Shown: piece after piece, positions 23,489-34,842 of the stretch | Numbering within the stretch: position 1 is the stretch's first letter | Layout of the letters: the number at the start of each line of letters is the position of its first letter | Source of the DNA: Zoroaster sp. YZ-2022 | Lineage: Eukaryota > Echinodermata > Asteroidea > Forcipulatida > Zoroasteridae | DNA length: 64,000 bases | Reading direction: 5' to 3' | Assembly (NCBI GenBank): GCA_029582265.1 | Contig: CM055828.1 | Location: forward strand, 35,499,072 to 35,563,071 | The notes under the pieces: model-generated | The model's input: the letters and a program-made list of their open reading frames with translations, nothing else | Database searches by the model: none | What the model was told of the DNA's origin: nothing | Translations under genes and position numbers: made by a program

Positions 23489-23522
23489 TACACATACACA
23501 CACACACACACCCACACACACT
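23489..23522. repeat. (CA)n microsatellite
   Basis: A short cacacaca tract inside the Harbinger transposon, just 3' of the transposase gene. Confidence 0.9.
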
Positions 23523-23568
23523 ACGGTTAACGGTTCTCTGTCATTAACACACATCAATGATGCACTGT

Positions 23569-24852
23569 CTATAGCATAGCGTCTTGCCACGCTACACATC
23601 CCACTTCAGAGTTGCACCATCCTTTGAGGGTTTCACGTTGTGCCTTGCCTTCCCTTGTGGCAGCGTTGGGTGCAGCAACTTGATTGTTATCCAGCATGTT
23701 TGCATCTTGTCTCCATGCTCCTGGTTCAAAGTCTCTGTCTCTGCCCTCAGGACGATCGAGGAGCTGGTTCTGGAGTGCTGGGTACCTCACCCGCATCATG
23801 TTGTGCAGTATCAGGCAGGTTTTGATGATCTCCCGTGCTGTATCTGGTTTCTGCTGCATTGTTGTATTGAAGATGTTGAAGCGCTGGGCTAAAATGCCAA
23901 ATGCATTTTCAACCACCCTCCGGGCTCTTGACAATCTGTAATTGAAGATGCGCTCGTCGTGCCCCAGGTTCCTCCGGCTGTATGGCTTCATCATGGTCTT
24001 TCTGAGTGCAAATGCATCATCACCAACGATAAAGTATGGTATGGGTTGATTGTCACCGGGGATGGGAGCAGGATCAGGCCAGCCAATGGTACCATCCTCC
24101 ACTCTGCGCTTCAGCTCACTGTCGTTGTATATTTGTGCATCAGACGCAGCTCCATTACCACTCACATCTGCCCACAAAAACTTATAGTCCGCATCAACAA
24201 GGACAAAGAGGAGGATCGAGTAGAAGTGCTTGTAGTTGTAGTACACAGATCCGCTGTTGTTGGGGCAGATGATGCGACATGCTTCCCGTCAACGGATCCC
24301 AATGTGTTGGGGAAATTCCAACGCTGGTAGTATAGATCAGCAACCTGGCGCCATTCATCTGGAGTAGTTGGGCATCTCAGCATCTCATCAAGGTACTCAT
24401 CTTGTATGGCTTGGCACACCTCACGGACGACAAGGGATATTGTGTTTTGAGGCACACGCCAGGCGAACTTCATGGCAGAGTAGGTGGCCAGAGGCAAAGT
24501 GGCGGAGGGTGAGGGCCAACTTCAAGCCTGGTGATAGTGTTTGCCTACTGATGTGGTGCTTCTCCAGTCTCGGGGTCAGCCTTTCAAGGAGCTCATCAAA
24601 CATTTCCGGAGGCATACGGAGGAAATTCTTGAAGGAAGTCGGATCCTCAGCTCTCAACTCTACCATCAGCCGATCGTACACCCCAAAGTCTGGTCTTCTG
24701 GCTATCCATGGCCGAACCCACTCCACTCTTCTCTGTCTTCTCCTTCTTCTTCTATTGCGGCGCAGCACTCCAATGTACATGTTCATTAGGTCAATGTGGT
24801 GGTTCAGGGCAGCAATGGCTTGGATTCTCGCGGCATCTTCTGCAGGGTTCAT
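23569..24852 (-). pseudogene. Harbinger DDE_4-type nuclease (transposase)
   Basis: Starts MNPAEDAARIQA with a basic stretch RRNRRRRRRQRR, then FKNFLRMPPEMFDELLERLTP (the helical part), LGSVDGKHV with the first catalytic Asp, KFLWADVSGNG with the second, and RRVVENAFGILAQRF with the catalytic Glu. All three catalytic residues are present, but frame changes near 24,425 and 24,250 break the protein. It ends at 23,569. It is divergent to the plus-strand accessory gene in the same element. Confidence 0.85.
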
Positions 24853-25411
24853 CTTGGAATTCTGGTGGGGTATGGATCTGAACTGAGCTTATCATCACAA
24901 TTTGGTCATATTTATACTACATGTGTGTCATGCACGGATTGTTCGGAGAACGGTCGTGATTAGTGCGTGATAGACGGTAGATACACGGTAGTTATAAGTT
25001 TACGACGTTGTAAGGAACGGAGCGAACGGGGAAGGTAAGGTGAAGTGCGGTATCGGCTCTGTATCAGAACGCTATCCAATCGTTCGTGATCCGGTACTGG
25101 TACGCTGATATCAAACCTGCCGTATCAGTAACGGCTTATAAACGGCAAAAGAGATCCAATACCGAGCTGATAGCGTGCAAGTAACGACCCGTTAACGTGC
25201 TCCAGTTCGGTGGCAATTTTTGAACATGTTTAAAACTTTTTTTCAGCAATTCCGTGCTGTCCTTATAACCCCGAGACAGCCAGTGTCAATAACTTATCAG
25301 TAACGATAGAGAAACGACCACTTACCGATCACTCCTTATCAATACCGATTCCACATAAATCAGTACGGTTTACGAACGTTCTTGCAATTCGGTTTCTTGT
25401 GACAGGGCCTT

Positions 25412-27870
25412 GACATTGAAATAATCAAAGAGTTGTATGGGTGCTTGTATATTGCTAATAAAGCAATGAAATACATATTTATTTTAACTGTCTGTTGGGT
25501 TTCATGACTTGACTTTTGTGGTTCCACATTTCCCTCCCCCACAATCAATTGAAACCACTTTGTTGACCTGTTTAACCTACTTGTAACCAATCTAGAAATG
25601 AGTGTACATGGTCTTACACATGTAACAAGTGAAATGACTTCAATGTAAATGAACCCAGCCATGATCCTTTGTTGACAAGAAAACACAAACAATCTGCATT
25701 TAAAATAAATGTACGCTCTGTATGTACAATTTAGTGAGTTCAGAATGGGTGACATTCAGGGGTTGTAATTGGAATCGGTAATTTTGGAATAAAATGCCTG
25801 CCCCTCCCCCAAGTTCTTGGTGATGGCATGTACTGCCACTGGTGATAAACCAACACATTTGTTTTTTTTCTAAAATTCTTTGGTCTATCATTGCAGCACT
25901 ATAGAATCCAAGTACTAGGGAAGGGGGCCCAAATTACCAATTCCATTGACTGACAACTGGTGTTTCATTATGTCAAAAATCACACCCAGCATCAATTCTG
26001 CATAGCTGAAGTTGCAAGATGTTTCTGTCGTATTTCTAAAAAAGATTTAAGATTGAAAATAGGAGTAAGGGCTTAGATTGGAAAGATGGTTATCAGATAC
26101 ACCCTTCTCTTGGACTGAAATGCCAGTACTGCTATAGCAAAAAATAATAACAAATTATACTAAACCTTAACTTTTTGTAATAAACAACCATTAAAACTAA
26201 ATGAAAAGTTCATCATTGGTATTTGATAATGAACATTAACTTCAACCTTGTAACACTTTAACTTTAGATCTCCTGAAATTTTGTGAAAATCTGAGAAAAT
26301 TTATTAAAAATAGGTGCTCCCCCTCATGTTTCATAAAGTTATGTCTGGTAACTTCTTGAATTTTTACATAATTTTTTTTATAATTGTTTTTTGTTTTTTT
26401 CTCTAAGATAAAAGCACTTTGGACAAATTAATTTGGTCATTAGGCCTATGTGTCCCAACGAAATAAAAATGTTTGATAATATGAGAATCTAAACCAAAAT
26501 TGAAGCTTCTCTTTCACCATTTTTCCTGTCAAATAGGTAGAGTATGTAATCAGGGGTTTCACATAATTGCCAGGGGACATTGACATAATTGTGTTCATTA
26601 TGTACACATGTACATCATGTTATGTCTACCGATAGCAATGCAAATTAATATTGATCATGATTAAGATACTCACCCAGAATCCACCATGTCCAGGTAGATG
26701 CTGGAAAACAGTTGAAATCATGTTTCATCTTATTCCAGAGGGTTGTAAAATTGTTTTTAATCTTTAAAATAAAATGGTATAATTTGGAGAAGCTCTCAAA
26801 ACTTTTAATAAATATTCTTGAAAGACCAATAAAATGGAAGGTGGTTAAATTTCTTGCAAAAAGTACTTTAAAACTTTGAAATATGTGATTGCTGTTAACA
26901 TTTTGTCAAATAAAAGATTTCTTTTCATAACAATGATATTAATGATTCATTTTCTCAATAATTTTCCACTCTACCGTCGAAATAAACACCAACGAATTAA
27001 GTAGTCTTTGTTCGCTTCTTCTATAAGGAATGTGTCCAATTTGAGGATCAGTATTTCTTTAAAAAATCATTGCAAATGCAAAGCATTCATATATTTTGGT
27101 TTCCACAGACAACAGCTTGTTGACGGCATAGAACAATAAAAACAGTTGTTCATGAAAAAAAACTGAGGTCATGTAAATCTCTTAGTATTTGTATCTAGTA
27201 AAATCAGTGGTTAAACAACTTTTTCCACTTTCACAAGCAATAACTTTCCAGTAAATCATACAATTTCACTATAATTTGTATTTCTGTAACAAGCACGACT
27301 TAGATAAGTTTATGCAACCAGTAATACGCCATAGTTTTGTAAGTTTTCCGAGAAATGCTAAGCTTAATTAATGTAGGTGCATCATTTCACGAGTGCGGCG
27401 AATTACGTACATGGACGATATGTAGGCGATCGTTACACAACAATGAAGCATTTTGCAACGGATGCTCTTTTGACTTTGACTGCACAGTTTTAAACCTTTT
27501 TTCTGGACAATATAGCATCTATCCATGTTCAGTCATTATTTTTAGTTAAAATGCATACCCAATATAGTTTTCACGAAATAGATGTAGTACTAGTAGTTTC
27601 GTCCGTCACGAACCTCCATTGGATTGTGCATGCAATAATTATGTCTACGATAGGCCTACTTTACAAAGGCACATTCTAGGCCAATAAACCTCTAAATAAT
27701 GTCTACTTACCTCTTAATAATGCAATTATATTTTCCTCTTTCTTGGTAAACCATTTTATTTTCTTGTATTTTGCTTTGGAGTTAAAAAGAACGGCAAAAT
27801 TCCACAGTATATTTTCATGTAACCGAGAATTAAATGGTCGTTGCCGAAGACGTTTTGCTAGTGATAAAAT
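25412..27870. other. Intron of gene A, no recognised feature
   Basis: About 2.4 kb of AT-rich intron. I see no coding similarity, terminal inverted repeats or arrays. Short open frames here lack codon structure or recognisable motifs. Confidence 0.5.
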
Positions 27871-27894
27871 GTCACGTGATCACTGATACGCAAT

Positions 27895-28070
27895 GTGATT
27901 GGAGATTGCCTCGACAGATTGCCTCAAAGTAGTAGAAAGCCAGTCTACTCATTGCCACTGGATTGCGTGAAATGCCACACAGGGCAATCTCTGAGCAATC
28001 TCATTGCCAGCAACTTTTATTGCCTGAAAATTGCCCGAAAATTACCCCGTGTGACAAGGCCTTTACGTTG
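27895..28070. mobile_element. Possible Harbinger-like remnant
   Basis: Repeated attgcc and gcaatct words end in ccgtgtgacaaggccttt, close to the tgtcacaagaaacc/aaggccctg ends of the Harbinger at 20.4-25.4 kb. Only one end is clear, so this is a solo or badly decayed copy. Confidence 0.4.
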
Positions 28071-28179
28071 TAGGCCTATATTAAACTCCATATATTGCTG
28101 TGTGTACATATTCTGTACACGGGCGATATAGGCTATTTGTACATACAGGGAATAGTAATTCAGCATATTGTTTCACTTA

Positions 28180-28735
28180 ACCTTCCGGTTTCGACCGGAA
28201 GGAAAGGCCAGATTGGGGTCACGTCTGAAAACGAAATGTGACATAGTTCAAGATATTTAAGATGATAAAAAGATTGTGAAAATATCTTCTATGGTTCATG
28301 AGATATGATTTTTTGAAATTTTGAAATTTTCAACTTCCGGTTTCGACCGGAAGGAGAGGTCAAATTGGAGTCACGTCGAAAAACGAAATATCACATAATT
28401 CAAGATCTTTCAGACGGTGCAAACATTGTGAAAATATCTTTTGTGGTTCATGAGATATGATGTTTTGAAATATTAAACTTTGATTTAGCGTAATTCGACA
28501 CCTGATGACGTAGTCATGACGTCACAGCAAACGGTTTCGTCTGTTTGATATGTTCTGTTTATGTGTTAAGTTTGAAGGCTGTAAATGCTCAGCAAGGATG
28601 CCTTTGTTGCCGGACAAGCGCCACTGAGATGGAGAAGTAAAAAAAAAACAGTACAAAAACAATAGGTGTTCGCGCTGCGCGCTCGAACACCTAACAAGAG
28701 GTGTTTCGGGCACATACCCCAACACCTAAATAACA
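28180..28735 (+). repeat. Diverged copy of palindrome-ended repeat with two 3' hairpins
   Basis: Two units contain aacttccggtttcgaccgga, here a near-perfect palindrome (cttccggt-ttcg-accggaag), with ggtcaaattggagtcacg. The end has two hairpins, aggtgttcg...cgaacacct near 28,667-28,698 and aggtgtttcggg...cccaacacct near 28,702-28,728, each followed by aa. It is a separate branch of the 146-bp repeat family. Confidence 0.75.
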
Positions 28736-29710
28736 GAAGGTTAAAAAAACACTGCTAAGAGTTGAGAATGTATCTTGCATTATGTGCTTATAATATAGAT
28801 GTTCTCAAAACAGTGCTAGGAAAATGTTCCAAATAACCACAACAACAAAAAGACTAGACTTAAGTGTTTGTCATATGACAAACACATAGGTGTTCGGATT
28901 TTGTCAGGGTAGTGATGATGACGTCAGAATGTTTTTGTAAATATTTTTGACAATTAACAATCTGTACAATGGTGCAAAAACTGTGAATTTACCTGTTGTG
29001 GTTGTTGAGATATGATTTTTTTTAATATTAAAATTTGACTTCCGGTTTGGACAGGAAGTAAGGTCAAATTGGGGTCATCTTTGTGTAAACATGTTTCGAT
29101 AATTAACAATCTATACAATGGCGCAAAAAATGTCAATTTACCTCTTGTGGTTGTTGAGATAGGATTTTTTTAAATATTAAACTTTGACTTCCGGTTTGGA
29201 CAGGAAGTAAGGTCAAATTGGGGTCACCTTTGTGTAAATATTTTTCGCCAATTAACAATCTATACAATGGTACAAAAAATGTCAATTTACCTCTTGTGGT
29301 TGTTGAGATATGATTTTTTTAAATATCAAACTTTGACTTCCGGTTTGGACAGGAAGTAAGGTCAAATTGGGGTCACCTTTGTGTAAGTAGTTTTTGACAA
29401 TTAACAATCTGTACAATGGTGCAAAAACTGTGAATTTACCTGTTGTAGTTGTTGAGATATGATTTTTTTAAATATTAAACTTTGACTTCCTGTTTGGACA
29501 GGAAGTAAGGTCAAATTGGGGTCACCTTTGTGTAAGTAGTTTTTTACAATTAACAGTCTGTACAATGGTGCAAAAACTGTGAATTTACCTGTTGTGGTTG
29601 TTGAGATATGATTTTTTTAAATATTAAACTTTGACTTCCTGTTTGGACAGGAAGTAAGGTCAAATTGGGGTCACCTTTGTGTAAATATTTTTCGCCAATT
29701 AACAGTCTAT

Positions 29711-31398
29711 CATCATCATCATCATCAAGGCTATAGTTCATCCATTTGTTGGACAAAGCCCTCCTCATAAAACTTCCATTTGTCTCTCTCTCTAGCCACT
29801 CTTGTCCATGTTGCCGTGCCCATGTGTGCTGTTATGTCATCTCTCCATCTTTTCTTTTGCCGTCCTCTCTTTCTCTTGCCTGTTCTAGGCTGCCATTCTG
29901 TCAATCGCCTAGTCCACCTGTTGTCCTGGACCCTTAACACATGGCCTGCCCATCTCCATTTGGTCTCCTTTATCTTTTCAATGATGTCCTTGACTTTTGT
30001 TTTCTCTCGTATTTTGTTATGGTTAACTTTATCCCGTATTGTTAAATGTACCATTTTTCTCTCCATGGCTCTCTGTGTTGTTATCAATTTGTTGTTCAGC
30101 TCATTTGTTGTAGTCCATGTTTCTGCTCCATAAGTCATGGTTGTTAGGATGCATTGGTTGTACACTCTTCTTCGAAGTGACATTGCTATGTTGTTGTCGG
30201 TCAATATGTCTTTGTACATGCCAAAACTTCTCCAACCTGCTTTGATTCTCGACATAATTTCTTCTCTCGATGTGTCTTTCATTCTTAGAGTTTGGCCCAG
30301 GTATTTGTAATTTTCCACCTTCTCTAGTTTATGGTTTTCAATGACAATATCTATGTTTGTGTCAAAGTTTGTCATGTATTTAGTTTTATCCTTGTGCATT
30401 GTTAGACCCACTTGTTTGCTTTCTCTGCTTAGTTTGGTTAGCTGTTCCTCCATATCTTCTACTGATGTTGTAACCAAAGCTACATCGTCGGCAAATCTTA
30501 GGTCTGTGAGTTTTCTCCATCAATATCCATTCCCTTTTTCTTCCAGATGTGATTTTTTAAAACACTCCTCCAATGCCGCTGTGAAAAGCTTTGGGGATAT
30601 TGTATCTCCTTGTCGTACCCCTCTCTTTATTTTCACTTCTTTTGAGACATCTTTATCGATGTGGATCGTGGCGGTAGCATTTGTATATATGTCCTGGAAG
30701 ATGCTGATATAGCCTTCATGTATTCCCACTTTTCTCAAGGCGTTGAACATGTCTTTGTGTTCGATGGAATCAAATGCCTTCTGGTAATCAACAAAACCCA
30801 GACAGAGGTCTAGCTGGTATTCATTTGACTTTTCTATCAGTTGATTTATAGCCTGTAAGTGGTCCATTGTGGAATACCCTGCTCTAAATCCTGCTTGTTC
30901 TCTGGGTTGATTTTCATCTAGAGTTGCCTTTATTCTGTTCTGGATTACCTTGGTGAATAACTTGTACATATGAGAAAGAAGACTGATTGGGCGGTAGTTC
31001 TTTATATCTGCCTTGTCTCCTTTTTTATGCAAGAGTATAATTTTTGCCTCTTTCCATTTTGATGGTATCTTCTTAACCTCTAGTATCTGGTTGAATAATG
31101 TTACTAATTGTGTTTTTATCTCATCCCCTCCTAACTTTATAATGTCACTAGTAATGTCATCTATCCCTGGTGCTTTGTTTTCCTTCATTTGGTCAACAGC
31201 CTCCTGAACTTCACTTGGTATTATTGGTGGTAGTTCTCCTTCCTCCATCGAGTACTCTTCATTAGCATCATCACCATCTTGTGTTGAGTTGTACAAATCC
31301 TGGTAGAAGTCTGAGCAAATGTTAAGTATTTCTGCTCTATCGGCTGTTAGTGTCCCATCTGCTTGTTTTAGTCTGCTTGTTAACAGTCCCATCTGCTT
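29711..31398 (-). mobile_element. RTE-like LINE, 5' truncated, with 12-bp target duplication
   Basis: A 1,688-bp LINE inserted in the 146-bp array and flanked by the exact 12-bp duplication ttaacagtctat (29,699-29,710 and 31,399-31,410). Its 3' tail on the minus strand is (atg)n, a short-repeat tail typical of RTE-group LINEs. The 5' half (endonuclease) is missing. It carries the RT listed separately. Confidence 0.9.
29731..31392 (-). pseudogene. RTE-like reverse transcriptase, one frameshift
   Basis: Frame 1 (31,392-30,520) has KNYRPISLLSHMYKLFTKVI, QAGFRAGYSTMDHLQAI, CLGFVDYQKAFDSIEH with a catalytic Asp, and RGVRQGDTISPKLF. Frame 2 (30,530-29,731) follows with LRFADDVALVTT (the catalytic FADD), YLGQTLRMKD, TYGAETWTT and RWAGHVLR, and a basic C-terminus. 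One frameshift near 30,525 lies just before FADD. Frames are otherwise open, so the insertion is fairly young. Confidence 0.88.
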
Positions 31399-31899
31399 GT
31401 TAACAGTCTATACAATGGTGCAAAAAATGTCAATTTACCTCTTGTGGTTGTTGAGATATGATTTTTTTTAAATATTAAACTTTGACTTCCGGTTTCGACA
31501 GGAAGTAAGGTCAAATTGGGGTCACATTTGTGTAAATATTTTTCAACAATTAACAATCTATACAATGGTACAAAAAATGCCAATTTACCTCTTGTGGTTG
31601 TTGAGATATGATTTTTTTAAATATTAAACTAGATTTTTTTAAATATTAAACTTTGACTTCCGGTTTGGACAGGAAGTAAGGTCAAATTGGGGTCACTCAC
31701 AACTCGTGTTTCATCTACTTGTTATGTTCTAAGTATATGCCAAGTTTCAAGTTCATGTGAAGTTTGCAAGTATGTGTTTTTTTGTAGACAATCTATGGGG
31801 AGAAGAAGAAGAAGAAGAAGGAGAAGAAAAAAACGAAAAAAAAACGAACAAAAACAATAGGTGTTTCGGGTACATACCCGAACACCTAAAAATGTAGAC

Positions 31900-32236
31900 G
31901 GAAGCAGAAGAGGAGAAGACAGAAGAAGATGGTTAGGAAAGATAGTGAGATAGAGGGAAGTGTTTCAGGTACAAATGATTTCTGTCATTATTTTGTTCAG
32001 TTCAGTTCGGTTTATATTATTTTCCACTCAATCAATACAATAGGCCTATAGAAACACTTTTTTTTTTTATTGGTAAAGAAATAAGACGAGGGTGATTAAG
32101 CGGTGGAGTTCTCCAAAAAACAAGCTTTTATAGTGGACGCCTCAAAAGCTAGTGCCTTTAGAGAATACAAGTGTTTATGGGTTTAAAACGAAATGATAAA
32201 GAATGCACCAAGTAAAGTATAAATGTTGGTACTCAC
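31900..32236. other. Intron of gene A, no recognised feature
   Basis: A short intronic stretch just downstream of an LDLa exon. Beyond a purine-rich gaagaagag run near 31,905-31,935, nothing is recognised. Confidence 0.5.
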
Positions 32237-32350
32237 CACAGCTTATTTCATCCGTGTAATCTGAGCAATCCACGGCGCCATTGCATACAGCATTGATTGG
32301 TAGACACTTGCTGTCTGGCTCACAACGTATCAGCTCAATATCGCACACAC
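32237..32350 (-). CDS. Gene A exon: LDLa module (first in protein)
   Basis: A 114-bp exon, phase 1-1, acceptor TTTCTTTAG and donor GTGAGTAC. Translation gives GVCDIELIRC, KCLPINAVCNGAVDC and DYTDEISCG, a canonical LDLa repeat. The 15.5-kb intron after it holds most of the transposons in gene A. Confidence 0.9.
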
Positions 32351-32433
32351 CTAAAGAAACAGTTTACAACATGCAAAGGCAATCTTTGTAATTGTTTTTT
32401 TTAACTCAGATTTTGAGAATGAACAATAGGGTT

Positions 32434-32500
32434 AGGGTTAGATAGCTCAGTTAGAGCGCTGGTACGGTATTAATGTTCAAATCCTGCTCATGTAAATTGT
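32434..32500 (+). repeat. tRNA-like sequence, SINE head or tRNA pseudogene
   Basis: The segment has a D-arm-like TAGCTCAGTTAGAGCG and a T-arm-like GTTCAAATCCTGC, but the anticodon region is short and cannot form a normal arm. It is followed by an AT-rich stretch. A related diverged segment (atcttagtggttagaatgct) lies near 32,745. Both are better read as SINE debris than as working tRNA genes. Confidence 0.45.
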
Positions 32501-33175
32501 TGAGCAGGATTTCATGTTGTATCCTACATTCCTTAATTCAGTTCATGGCGTCCAGTCCTGTATTTAAAATTATGATTTTATTTGTTTTGGGTAATAGTTT
32601 AAAAAACATAACAGGGTACTTTTTAAATAATAAACCAATGCTTGACCAGAATACATTATGGTCCACTTAAGGGATAACATTATAGAAATGGTAACATTAA
32701 GAGCCATAATAAATTCTTCACTGACAAATTCGAGTTGCATGGTATCTTAGTGGTTAGAATGCTCACTGTTCATGTAGGTGTCGGAGATCGAGACAACGTT
32801 TTGTCAGAATGTTAAAAGAAAATGTATTTATTGTTTTAATTTAAACTCTACAATTAATTGCAACCTTTTGAAGCAAAGCCTTTTTGTATAATAGTAATTC
32901 ACGACTGTGGAGGATTTTTCAAAAGAAAAAGTCCAAAATTTATTTTTTTAAATAATTATATATTATTGGTGAGTGTACATCAGTGGCAATTCTTTAATGC
33001 AGAAACAAAATCGCGTCCGGATAACATCGTGAGCCTGATTCTTTTTAGATAAACTAAATATCCATTATTTTGAAAACATAAATAATACGGATTACATAAT
33101 GAGCCACTTTTAGGGTCCGGTGAAAATTGTTGGTGTACCATTATGGTCTGGATAACATTATGATCCAATTTTTAC
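32500..33175. other. Intron of gene A, AT-rich
   Basis: Apart from the second tRNA-like segment near 32,745, I recognise nothing here. Confidence 0.5.
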
Positions 33176-33535
33176 CTCCATCATCCTCATATCGTAATAT
33201 CATTCTCAATGAGGGAGCACTTCCAACATACACGGGGGATGAAAATAACATTGTAAAGTTGTTCCCGCTGAAGTAGAATGAAGATCCGTTCGGCTGTGTC
33301 CTGTCAAACGATACTCCATCTACAAGGGTTGTTTCGTTACCATTAGTACCAATCACCCGCCCAAATGATAACTTCTGAGGATGTTTAATACTGATATGGA
33401 CAACATCTACGTAGATGAATGTGTCCAAAGGGCTTGTGATAAACCAACGGCATTCAAAGACCCGGAAATCAGGTATGTCGAGAGTGAAGGGAACTGGTTG
33501 ACTTATGTTGATGTTAGCTTGACCACAAATGGCTC
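33176..33535 (-). CDS. Gene A exon: CUB module
   Basis: A 360-bp exon, phase 1-1, acceptor TGTTTTACAG and donor GTAAAAAT. It encodes AICGQANINISQ, FRVFECRWFITSP (the C-x-W core), TFIYVDVVHI, SFYFSGNNFTMLFSSPVYVG and LRMILRYEDDG. The pattern is a CUB domain of 120 residues with several potential N-glycosylation sites (NIS, NET, NGS, NFT). Confidence 0.88.
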
Positions 33536-34449
33536 CTGTAAAACAAGGCGTTATATTATTAGAAATGTCGCAGACATGATAAAAGACGGTCAAAAAAATT
33601 GATGATGATTGCATCCTCTTAGTTAATACATCATCATTACGCTCCCTCGTTTATCAACTTTTGGCTCCAATACAAGAAAAATTATCTGTGTAATTAGACA
33701 GGCTGGGAACCTTTATTTCACGTTTTTCACAATTTAAATAACATTATGTCACTGAAATGGTTGAAATTAGTAAGATTCCAATATTTTGCAAAACATCACG
33801 CTCAACTATAACAGTTTACTATTTAGGTAGAACTTGTGGCTTTGCATGGTGAGGAGGATAAGTAAGAGTAATTGCGGTGACACCATGTGAAATGCTCAAT
33901 TGAGTAGTAATTAGTTCTGAAAAGAACTGGAGGTACAACTCGACGTTTCGATCAGTTTACTATTTATTTTGTAATTCTACAAAGGAAAAGTGGGCAGTGT
34001 ATATTTGTACGTAAGCATAATTTGTTTGGAACCACTACATGTGAAGTAGGCGTGGCTTAATGTTGAAAGTGACGTCACACTTACCAACCGGGTCAAATAT
34101 CGGTTAATCAAAAGCTCACGGAAAGCACATCTAGAGTTAGAGTGTATGTAATTCATAAGTTGTTATTTAAAAAGAGAGTGTACACCTTTGGTAATTTACC
34201 CAATCACACAATGACTGAATTGTAATCTAAAAACTTGATTTCAAGTGTTGATGGTACCAACATCCTGACAAATGATTCCATCTGACATGCTGACATTATT
34301 TTGAAAATGTATAATAAATTTGAATTTATTTTCACTTTGTTCTTGTTAATTATTCAATGAAATGGGCTGAAACTTTCATAAGTTGGTTTCTGTACATATC
34401 TCCTGATTTGTTTTGAATACTGAATGTATTTAGAGACATTGATACGTAC
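33536..34449. other. Intron of gene A with a dispersed repeat word
   Basis: At 33,900-33,940 the sequence tagtaattagttctgaaaag is the reverse complement of a stretch near 44,195-44,225 beside the foldback palindromes, so an element of that family probably left part of itself here. Otherwise nothing is recognised. Confidence 0.5.
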
Positions 34450-34842
34450 CAAAACCGCCATCGGGAACTATACTCAAATTACATATCATGGAAAGTCCTT
34501 GAACATCACCGACGTAGTAATTAGACACGATGATCATTTGTAGTGAGTCTTTTGGAGAAAGGATATCAGCTGGGAGCAGAGGTAAGGAGGAGTAACGGCC
34601 TAAATGTCTTACAAAGTGGTCTGTTTTCAGCACTAACAGAAAGTCATATGGCTCAGTGACGTTATACTGACACACCGCTGAGATCAACATCCCATCGGAC
34701 ACTTTGACATTCCAGCAGTAGTATTTGCTGAGAGCGACTCGCCAGATTCCTTGGCTTTCGAGCGGTTCAAATGTCGTCGTTGAAACAACAGCAGATGATT
34801 TGGAGTCAGTTAGTGTCACATCGTAACATATTTCATGTATAC
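34450..34842 (-). CDS. Gene A exon: CUB-like module (first after signal peptide)
   Basis: A 393-bp exon, phase 1-1, acceptor CACCATGCAG and donor GTACGTAT. It encodes GIHEICYDVTLTD, then YYCWNVKVSDGMLISAVC, YDFLLVLKTDHF and DSLQMIIVSNYYVGDVQGLS. The C-W core and closing strands fit a CUB domain. It is the first module after the signal peptide, 6.75 kb upstream. Confidence 0.82.

Larger units (their letters stand above)
20425..25410. mobile_element. PIF/Harbinger transposon with two genes
   Basis: A 5-kb element with inverted ends of about 40 bp, GGCCCTGTCACAAGAAACCG at both termini when read inward. Flanking trinucleotides are TTA and TGA, one mismatch from the TTA/TAA duplication normal for this superfamily. 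Further copies of related words (ccgttct, taccgta) lie subterminally. It carries a DNA-binding protein gene on the plus strand and a DDE nuclease on the minus strand, the standard two-gene Harbinger layout. Both have frameshifts, so this copy is probably inactive. Confidence 0.88.
28855..31890 (+). repeat. Second 146-bp tandem array with both palindromic ends
   Basis: This copy has the full layout: a left end agacttaagtgtttgtcata with the gtgtttgt/acaaacac palindrome, about seven ~148-bp units, the unique tail atgccaagtttcaagttcat, an agaag microsatellite at about 31,800-31,830, and a 3' hairpin aggtgtttcggg-tacat-acccgaacacct ending in CTAA at about 31,885. The array is split by an RTE-like LINE at 29,711-31,398. 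The consistent layout suggests a mobile unit rather than a fixed satellite. Confidence 0.85.

Noticed and set aside
32434..32500. tRNA gene
   Set aside because: D-arm and T-arm words are present but the anticodon arm cannot form and the length is wrong. SINE head or pseudogene is more likely.
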